Assembly (NCBI GenBank): GCA_937916025.1
Contig: CALGGX010000001.1
Location: forward strand, 1 to 10,200
Length of the DNA: 10,200 nt
Origin: an uncultured Selenomonadales bacterium
GTDB lineage: Bacteria; Bacillota_C; Negativicutes; Selenomonadales; Selenomonadaceae
Reading direction: 5' to 3'
In this document: piece by piece, positions 1 to 4,917 of the stretch
How positions within the stretch are numbered: the stretch's first letter is position 1
Layout: each line of letters begins with the position of its first letter
Notes under the pieces: model-generated
What the model saw: the letters and a program-made list of their open reading frames with translations, nothing else
The model's database searches: none
Told to the model about the DNA's origin: nothing
Made by a program: the position numbers and the translations under genes

Positions 1-4
1 GTAG

Positions 5-826
5 TTGTCCGTGCCGGTGCTCGGCGTGTTGCCTTACATCGATCGGCTCGGGATTGACGATGAAGACTCGGTTTCGCTCGACGATAAAAATTCCGAGCAC
101 GGCGGCGAGATCAAAATTGCCGTCGTTCGGCTGTCGAAGATATCAAACTTCACGGATTTCGCCGGTCTCGACGGCGAGCCGGACGTGGAATTGAATTACG
201 CGACGACGCCGTCCGCGCTCGATGACGCCGATCTGATCATTCTGCCGGGCAGTAAGAACACTTCAGCCGATCTGCTTAAGCTCCGCGCGGAAGGTTTCGA
301 TCAAAAAATTCTGCAACGTGCGTCGGAAGGTACGGCGGTGATCGGAATTTGCGGCGGCTATCAAATGCTCGGCGATCGGATATTCGATCCGCACCATGCA
401 GAGTCGGATGTCGAGGAGCTTGACGGACTCGGATTGTTGCCTGTATCGACGACGTTTGCGATTGCGAAACTCACTCGGCAGATCACGCTCGAGCGAGTGC
501 AGTTCGATTTTCTCGGCAGTTCGATCGATGCTCGAGAACTTGTCGGGTATGAAATTCATGCGGGTGAAACTCGACCGGCTTCGGCGGCGTTGTATTCGGC
601 GAATGGAAATGTGTTCGGCACGTATGTGCATGGAATATTCGACAACGACGATTTTCGGCGGCAGATTATCAATGCGATTCGGTTACGGAAGGGACTCGCA
701 TCGATTGAGAGTACGCGAAATCGCCGCGCGGAGAAGCAGGCGGCATACGATCGGCTCGCGCGCATCGTACGAGATAATCTCGACATCGAGCGCATAAAAA
801 AAATCGCCGGCATTTCTGTCGGATGA
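5..826 (+). CDS. cobQ: Cobyric acid synthase CobQ/CbiP, C-terminal part (5' truncated or broken)
   Basis: CobQ/CbiP is a cytoplasmic, ATP- and glutamine-dependent amidase that converts adenosylcobyrinic a,c-diamide to adenosylcobyric acid by amidating four side chains in B12 synthesis. What is visible is the end of the N-terminal ATP-binding domain (PVLGVLPY near residue 4) and the whole class-I glutamine amidotransferase domain (about 36-215). That domain has the loop LPGSKNT (80-86), the nucleophile Cys116 in GICGGYQMLG, the family stretch GYEIHAGET (181-189) and the catalytic His209 in GTYVHGIFDN. Full-length CobQ is about 490-510 residues, so roughly 230 N-terminal residues are missing. 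They cannot simply continue off the window, because the codon before the TTG at base 5 is an in-frame TAG (2-4). The TTG is only the first possible codon; too little sequence is left to see a ribosome site. The product call is secure; whether the gene is functional is not. It converges on the restriction gene with 6 bases between stops. Confidence 0.88.
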   Translation: MSVPVLGVLPYIDRLGIDDEDSVSLDDKNSEHGGEIKIAVVRLSKISNFTDFAGLDGEPDVELNYATTPSALDDADLIILPGSKNTSADLLKLRAEGFDQKILQRASEGTAVIGICGGYQMLGDRIFDPHHAESDVEELDGLGLLPVSTTFAIAKLTRQITLERVQFDFLGSSIDARELVGYEIHAGETRPASAALYSANGNVFGTYVHGIFDNDDFRRQIINAIRLRKGLASIESTRNRRAEKQAAYDRLARIVRDNLDIERIKKIAGISVG

Positions 827-832
827 AAGAAC

Positions 833-1459
833 TCATCGATCCAAAAACGCCCGCACCTCAGCATCAAGTTGTTCTCGTGTTTTGATGTGTGGTTTTAAGT
901 GTCTTGCCCACTCTCTGCCGGAATGGTAGCAATCCCAAGCAGGCATGAGCATGTCTTTTCTGCCTTTGCCGGGCGCATGATTTCCGAAACCGTCGAGAAG
1001 ACAATTCCACAACGGCAAAAATCTTTCTATCAATATTGTTTCGGATAATGATATCCAAATTTCATCTACCGCCATAAATTGACATTTAAAGTCTGACAAC
1101 CGAAGGTTTGTTGCGGCTTCTATCGACTTCGCATGATCGTTAAGACGTTTGTACAATGCAAAGCCCTGATTGTCAGCGGCATCGCGTCTTGCCTTTCGCG
1201 CGCCTTCCGGTACCGCTTTTCCGACATATATCGGAGCAAGATATTTGTCGTTTTGATTTTGAAGAGATATCGGCTTATAACTGTCAAAATCTCCATGATA
1301 GTATATCGCATAAACTCCCGCCCCAACGAATTTGGAAGGCGGCAAATCATGTACCGGTTCTTGCAACAACGCCAACATTACCTGCTCTCCGAGATTTTTC
1401 TTGTCAAGCGGATTATATGGAATCAGAATGGGAATTTCTTTGGTTGATGTATCGCCCAT
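833..1459 (-). CDS. Type II restriction endonuclease, Eco29kI-like GIY-YIG family
   Basis: A 208-residue protein resembling Eco29kI, a GIY-YIG type II enzyme that cuts unmethylated CCGCGG. The GIY half is GVYAIYY (48-54) and the YIG half is IYVGKAVPEGARK (77-89). Further expected active-site residues are Arg105 and His109 (R-x3-H, in YKRLNDH), Glu140 and Asn152 (E-x11-N, in the ETILIERFLPLWN segment). A second conserved-looking patch is GFGNHAPGKGR (157-167). The length is close to the family norm. The ATG follows the methyltransferase stop by 7 bases, and its GAGGAG site (1472-1477) lies inside the last methyltransferase codons, so the two are probably co-transcribed and coupled, with the protective enzyme made first. 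No control (C) protein gene is visible. Its stop lies 6 bases from the stop of the convergent cobQ fragment, and no strong terminator separates them. The CCGCGG specificity is inferred from the family, not read from the sequence. Confidence 0.85.
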   Translation of the reverse strand: MGDTSTKEIPILIPYNPLDKKNLGEQVMLALLQEPVHDLPPSKFVGAGVYAIYYHGDFDSYKPISLQNQNDKYLAPIYVGKAVPEGARKARRDAADNQGFALYKRLNDHAKSIEAATNLRLSDFKCQFMAVDEIWISLSETILIERFLPLWNCLLDGFGNHAPGKGRKDMLMPAWDCYHSGREWARHLKPHIKTREQLDAEVRAFLDR

Positions 1460-1466
1460 TGGTCTG

Positions 1467-2633
1467 TTATGCTCCTCTCAGTTTGTCATGAATTGACTTG
1501 CCAATTACGTATGCCAAATCAACCGGAACCGCATTTCCGATCTGCCGCATGTTTTCCGTCAACGATGAAACGAAAACATAATTGTCAGGGAATGTCTGTA
1601 TTCGGGCACTTTCTCGAACGGTATAGTAACGCAATTCTCCGTTGTCGATCATCAACATGTTTTCGCCGCCGGGAACGCCATGTACTCCTGCCTTTATCGC
1701 TTTTGACGGTTCATCCGGATTACTGCCCGAATGTCCGTGATAAGATTTCGCGCCCGCCCGATATTCATGATTGAATATCCGATCTTTGTCAAAATTCGTC
1801 GCCGGATCGGGAAGATCTCTTATCGCATCGCGCACCGTAAGCCATCGTTTTACGTTGAAGAGATTTCCTTCGATCGAATTTCGCAATGTCGCTGTCTTTC
1901 TTACCGATAACGGTATGTCTTTCGGTACCGGCAAATTATGTTCACTCCAATACTCTCTTGAAATCCATTTTGAGTACATCAGCATTTCTTTTGAATGTGT
2001 CGGTGCCGGAAACGACCAATTTACATTGCAATCATTTCTGAAGCCGACGATCATCACTCGTTGGCGAATTTGCGGAATGCCGTAATCTGCCGCATTTAAC
2101 AATCGAAATACAACGCGGTAAGATAACCCTTCGCGACAGCCGCCGGTATGTGCTTTTTCCAATTCGGCAAGATGTTCCAACCAATTTGAGCAGCGCGATT
2201 TCAGTGTTTCGGGATACATCAGTTGCAGCAGAATGTAATCGAAGTACGTCTTGAATGATTGCCGCAATAAGCCTTGCACATTCTCCAACAGAAATGCTAC
2301 AGGCTTGGTTTCGCGAATTGCTCTGACCGCTTCGGGAAACATGTCTCTGTCGTCTGCTTGCGCCTGATGCTTCCCGCCCAATGAAAACGGTTGACAAGGC
2401 GGACCGCCTGCCAGCAATTGTATTTTGCCTTCATATTTTCCGTAATCAACGTGCCGAACATCCGCATGTATCACATTCCATCGTTTTACGTCGGAATCGG
2501 TCTTTGCAATGTTATAATTCAAATTGCGACAAGCCGCTTCATTTCGCTCGTATAAAGCAACGTGATTGAATCCTGCTTTTTGCAACCCCAAAGCCAAGCC
2601 GCCCGCGCCGCTGAAAATTTCAAGCGAATCCAT
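1467..2633 (-). CDS. DNA (cytosine-5) methyltransferase of the restriction-modification pair
   Basis: A 388-residue C5-cytosine methyltransferase, the protective partner of the downstream endonuclease. Canonical motifs appear in order: SAM-binding motif I EIFSGAGGL (5-13), Glu29 of motif II, motif IV GGPPCQPFS with catalytic Cys80, motif VI ENV (117-119), motif VIII QIRQRVMIVG (188-197), a target-recognition region of about 200-310, then motif IX with RESARIQTFP (340-349) and motif X RQIGNAVP (363-370). The frame stays open 45 bases further upstream to a TTG at 2678, but that extension would run across the terminator of the upstream HAD gene, and the family begins directly before motif I, so I chose the ATG at 2631-2633. 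A GGAGGG stretch (2647-2652) precedes it, 13 bases away. The TTG at 2634-2636 is an equally spaced or better start adding one residue. The stop is TAA. Base composition is clearly more AT-rich than in neighbouring genes, which fits acquisition. Confidence 0.93.
   Translation of the reverse strand: MDSLEIFSGAGGLALGLQKAGFNHVALYERNEAACRNLNYNIAKTDSDVKRWNVIHADVRHVDYGKYEGKIQLLAGGPPCQPFSLGGKHQAQADDRDMFPEAVRAIRETKPVAFLLENVQGLLRQSFKTYFDYILLQLMYPETLKSRCSNWLEHLAELEKAHTGGCREGLSYRVVFRLLNAADYGIPQIRQRVMIVGFRNDCNVNWSFPAPTHSKEMLMYSKWISREYWSEHNLPVPKDIPLSVRKTATLRNSIEGNLFNVKRWLTVRDAIRDLPDPATNFDKDRIFNHEYRAGAKSYHGHSGSNPDEPSKAIKAGVHGVPGGENMLMIDNGELRYYTVRESARIQTFPDNYVFVSSLTENMRQIGNAVPVDLAYVIGKSIHDKLRGA
1472..1477 (-). 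promoter_or_regulatory. Ribosome binding site of the restriction gene inside the methyltransferase end
   Basis: GAGGAG on the minus strand, made by the last codons of the methyltransferase (Arg-Gly-Ala), 12 bases upstream of the endonuclease ATG. The spacing is longer than ideal, which would keep endonuclease translation weak and dependent on ribosomes finishing the methyltransferase. Confidence 0.6.
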
Positions 2634-2646
2634 CAATCGTGTATTG

Positions 2647-2652
2647 CCCTCC
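2647..2652 (-). promoter_or_regulatory. Shine-Dalgarno-like site of the methyltransferase gene
   Basis: GGAGGG on the minus strand, the only purine-rich match upstream of the methyltransferase. It lies just after the T-run of the HAD-operon terminator, 13 bases from the ATG at 2633 and 10 bases from the alternative TTG at 2636. It supports a start near 2633-2636 rather than at 2678. Confidence 0.55.
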
Positions 2653-2655
2653 GAC

Positions 2656-2675
2656 AAAAAAGGGGCATTGCCCCT
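2656..2675 (-). terminator. Intrinsic terminator closing the mutS2-HAD operon
   Basis: Read on the minus strand, the sequence 12 bases after the HAD stop forms a 6-bp stem AGGGGC/GCCCCT with loop AAT, followed by six consecutive T (the first T in the stem). This is a textbook rho-independent terminator for transcripts coming from the HAD gene. It sits between that gene and the restriction-modification pair, so the pair either has its own promoter or depends on read-through. On the plus strand there is no T-run, so it is one-directional. Confidence 0.85.
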
Positions 2676-2687
2676 CAAAATATTTCT

Positions 2688-3521
2688 TCAGATCAATTGC
2701 AATTTCTTGAATGCGTTGAGCATGCCGTCGTCGTCGACAGCCGTCGTTACGAACGTCGCCGCGTCTTTCGCCGCCTGCTCGCCGTCACCCATTGCAACGC
2801 TTTGCGCACAGCATTCGAACATCGATATATCCCATTTCGAGTCGCCGAACGCTATCGTCTCCGAGCGATCCGCCTTCAAATACGTCAGCATTTCGGCAAT
2901 GCCCTTGTCTTTCGACAGATCTTTGACGCCGAAATCGCCGAACAGCGCGCGATCGCCCTTGCCGCCCCATGTGCCGACTTTCAGATCCGAAAACTCCGAC
3001 TTCGCCGCGAGATAATCGTCATAGCCGGCGAGAATGAAGCTGATCTTATTCAAATCGTCGCGATAGAGATTGCCGCCGTAGATCATGTCGGGGAACAGTT
3101 TGCGCACCGTGAAGTCTTCGGCGTTGTCTTTCTTCTTATACGCGGCGTATTTTTTGACGACGGAATCACCGCGCGCCTCGAAATTTTCGCTCGCATACAA
3201 GCCGGAATTGCTCTCGAGATAAAATTCCAATTTCCGAGCATGCAACCAATCGACGACGCGTTTGCACTGCTCGAGAGTAATGAGTTTATGGCAGACGACG
3301 GTGCCGTGATATTCGACATACGCGCCGTTGCCGCCGATTAAACCGTCAATTCCGATATCCCAAATCTCTTTGTAAATCTCCGCCTTCGAGCGACCGGTGC
3401 ACAGACAGATTATATGCCCGTTCGCCCGCGCGGCGCGGATTGCCTCGACCGCCGAATTCGGAATTTGATTTTCGTAATTTGTCAACGTGCCGTCGACGTC
3501 GATGAAAAGAATTTTGCTCAT
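2688..3521 (-). CDS. Cof-type HAD-IIB family phosphatase
   Basis: A 277-residue haloacid dehalogenase-superfamily hydrolase, subfamily IIB (Cof/YidA type). Members are cytoplasmic Mg-dependent phosphatases acting on sugar phosphates, pyridoxal phosphate, flavin nucleotides and similar small phosphates; the substrate here cannot be told from sequence. Motif I is DVDGT with nucleophile Asp8 and acid/base Asp10, motif II is CTGRS with Thr42, motif III is a lysine at 204 or 206 (SKDKG), and motif IV is GDSKWDISM (226-234) with Asp227 and Asp231. The stretch between about 85 and 195 is the C2 cap typical of IIB enzymes. Length matches the family. The ATG at 3519-3521 has a GGAG 9 bases upstream. 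It is the last gene of the mutS2-led minus-strand run, 20 bases after the 114-residue gene, and is followed by the intrinsic terminator. All catalytic motifs are intact. Confidence 0.9.
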   Translation of the reverse strand: MSKILFIDVDGTLTNYENQIPNSAVEAIRAARANGHIICLCTGRSKAEIYKEIWDIGIDGLIGGNGAYVEYHGTVVCHKLITLEQCKRVVDWLHARKLEFYLESNSGLYASENFEARGDSVVKKYAAYKKKDNAEDFTVRKLFPDMIYGGNLYRDDLNKISFILAGYDDYLAAKSEFSDLKVGTWGGKGDRALFGDFGVKDLSKDKGIAEMLTYLKADRSETIAFGDSKWDISMFECCAQSVAMGDGEQAAKDAATFVTTAVDDDGMLNAFKKLQLI

Positions 3522-3541
3522 ATCCGAAAACTCCGCGCGGA

Positions 3542-3886
3542 TTAAAATTCGTCTTTATGCGCGAGAATTTCCTGCCCGGGCTTGCAAGCTCCGCAATCGC
3601 AGAATTTTGCTCCCGACGCCTTCAATTCGTCCGCATGCGCCGCGAATTTTTTGACGCCCTCGGCTCCGAAAATCTCTTTTGCATGCTCCGAATGCGCAAA
3701 CGCCACCAGACCGTCAATCGGCGTGATGCTCGCTTCAATCTCCGCAAGCAGTTCCGAAGCCGCCGCCTTCTCGTTGATCGAGCCGCGCGCATCGAGCCAA
3801 GCCTGCGCTTTGTCTTTCAAACCCGCGTAGCACGACGGTGCCGCCATCATTTCTTTGACTTTCTCGACGATGAATTCTGTTGCCAT
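3542..3886 (-). CDS. Small conserved protein with C-terminal CxCxxC motif, function unknown
   Basis: A 114-residue, mostly helical, soluble-looking protein with no signal peptide or membrane segment. Visible landmarks are APSC near the N-terminus (Cys19), PIDGLVAFAHS in the middle (56-66) and FCDCGAC near the C-terminus (Cys96, Cys98, Cys101). The four cysteines suggest metal or redox binding, which is inference. I recognise the pattern from short proteins of anaerobic Bacillota. I recall them being labelled 'molecular chaperone Hsp90' in databases, but this protein has no Hsp90 ATPase features and the label should not be trusted. The ATG at 3884-3886 has an AAAGGGG ribosome site 9 bases upstream. 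It lies 59 bases after the NYN gene and 20 bases before the HAD gene on the same strand, so it probably shares their transcript. No function is assigned. Confidence 0.8.
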   Translation of the reverse strand: MATEFIVEKVKEMMAAPSCYAGLKDKAQAWLDARGSINEKAAASELLAEIEASITPIDGLVAFAHSEHAKEIFGAEGVKKFAAHADELKASGAKFCDCGACKPGQEILAHKDEF

Positions 3887-3945
3887 AATTAAAAACCCCT
3901 TTCATTTACAAAAAAACACATTCGACAAGCCCGCCCGCAATCCTG

Positions 3946-4917
3946 CTATTCGTCGTAGAATATGTAATCGCCTTTCAATTGCAAGCCGAGCTCCTCGAGC
4001 CGCGCGAGCGTCATCGGCAATTTCTGCCCCTTCGACCAGATTTTGAAATGCCGCATCAGCTGAGTAAATCGCCCGAGATGCATCCCGTTCACGAACGGCA
4101 ATTCGACGATCAAATTCTCGCGCTTTGCAAAGATCGTATCGCCCGCGAATTTCTCCCGATAGAATTTCTTCAGATCCTCCGGCAGCCGATCGATCTTCGG
4201 ATGCGTCGGCGGTTTCGACAGTTCTTCCGCCTCCAAAAACCGAACGCGGTTGTTGACGATCTTCATGAAAAGCGAGCCGATCTCGTCTTCAATCTTCTGC
4301 GCTTTCGACCACACGCCGAATCGACGCATCAGATCGATGAATTGATTGGCGTGCATGCCGTCAATGAACGGCAACTCGACGAGCTTATCGCCGCGCTTGA
4401 CGAAAATCGTCGCGCCCTTGTAATGCTTCCGATAATACTCGAAAAGCCCGCTCGGCAAGTCTTCAACCTTGACCGAATCGCTCGGCGGCGCGCTGTCGAT
4501 GGTTCCGAGCGTCAGAAAATCTTCGTCGATGTTCATTCGCTCCAATGAATTCGCCAAGCCCTGCGCTTGTGCTTCCAATCCGAGCAACAGCACCTGCTTC
4601 TGCTTTTCGACCGCCAATTGAATGATCGGCGCAAAATCCCGATCGTTCGAGATGATCGCCAATATATCCGTGTCCGTTTCTTCGTAAATCGCCTTCGCGA
4701 CAATCACGGTCAAATACATGTCTGCCGAATTCTTGCCGTAATCGCAATTGTGAATGCGGAATTTCTTGCTGCGCCGTTTGATATACGCCGGCGGCAGAGT
4801 GTCTTCTTTTCCGACAACGTCGCATTGACACGCGCCGCTCTCGCGGAGTATGTCGTAAGTCTCGAGCGCATTCGTTGCCGGGATGTTTTCGGCATCAATA
4901 AATATGTGTATCTTCAT
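3946..4917 (-). CDS. NYN-domain (PIN-like) putative ribonuclease with duplicated C-terminal module
   Basis: A 323-residue protein in two parts. Residues 1-135 form a NYN domain, a PIN-like fold usually acting as a metal-dependent RNA nuclease. Candidate metal-binding acidic residues are Asp8 in FIDAEN, Asp66 in NSADMYLT, and Asp92/Asp94 in SNDRDFAP. A short linker (about 140-153) leads to two copies of a module of about 75 residues, 154-230 and 245-322, in register at 91 residues and sharing ELPF, GMH, WSK and QK signatures. I cannot match this module to a known domain; it lacks the clear pattern of OST-HTH/LOTUS domains that often accompany NYN. RNA or protein binding would be a reasonable guess only. 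The ATG overlaps the mutS2 stop as TGATG, and no Shine-Dalgarno lies 5-12 bases upstream, so translation is probably coupled to mutS2. The stop is TAG. No signal peptide or membrane segment is present. Confidence 0.85.
   Translation of the reverse strand: MKIHIFIDAENIPATNALETYDILRESGACQCDVVGKEDTLPPAYIKRRSKKFRIHNCDYGKNSADMYLTVIVAKAIYEETDTDILAIISNDRDFAPIIQLAVEKQKQVLLLGLEAQAQGLANSLERMNIDEDFLTLGTIDSAPPSDSVKVEDLPSGLFEYYRKHYKGATIFVKRGDKLVELPFIDGMHANQFIDLMRRFGVWSKAQKIEDEIGSLFMKIVNNRVRFLEAEELSKPPTHPKIDRLPEDLKKFYREKFAGDTIFAKRENLIVELPFVNGMHLGRFTQLMRHFKIWSKGQKLPMTLARLEELGLQLKGDYIFYDE
3952..4458 (-). repeat. Tandem protein-module duplication inside the NYN gene
   Basis: Two diverged coding repeats, 4228-4458 (residues 154-230) and 3952-4185 (residues 245-322), offset by 273 bases (91 codons). 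Shared landmarks include LP at the start, TIF, ELPF, DGMH/NGMH, LMR, WSK and QK. Identity is clear at protein level but incomplete in DNA, so this is an old duplication rather than a recent slippage product. Confidence 0.85.

Noticed and set aside
796..822. Possible minus-strand terminator after the restriction gene (T-run preceded by CCG...CGG)
   Set aside because: There is an eight-T run on the minus strand, but the stem would be only 3 bp with a 10-base loop, too weak to call, and it lies inside the cobQ coding end.
2634..2678. Fifteen-residue N-terminal extension of the methyltransferase from a TTG at 2678
   Set aside because: It would be encoded by the terminator hairpin of the upstream gene, has no ribosome site, and the family starts directly before motif I.
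820..2700. Direct repeats or attachment-like sites bounding the restriction module
   Set aside because: By eye, the sequences around 826-850 and 2660-2700 share no repeat, and no integrase, transposase or tRNA end is present.
2562..3341. Open plus-strand frame of about 260 codons antisense to the HAD gene
   Set aside because: The HAD gene has all four catalytic motifs and a proper start and terminator; the antisense frame has none and crosses the terminator and methyltransferase start.
3887..3945. Terminator or promoter in the 59-base gap between the NYN gene and the 114-residue gene
   Set aside because: There is a seven-T run on the minus strand but no inverted repeat before it, and no pair of promoter boxes with acceptable spacing; only the AAAGGGG ribosome site is supported.
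3952..4458. OST-HTH/LOTUS domains in the NYN protein
   Set aside because: This is the usual partner of NYN, but the residues do not show the expected pattern, so I left the module unnamed.
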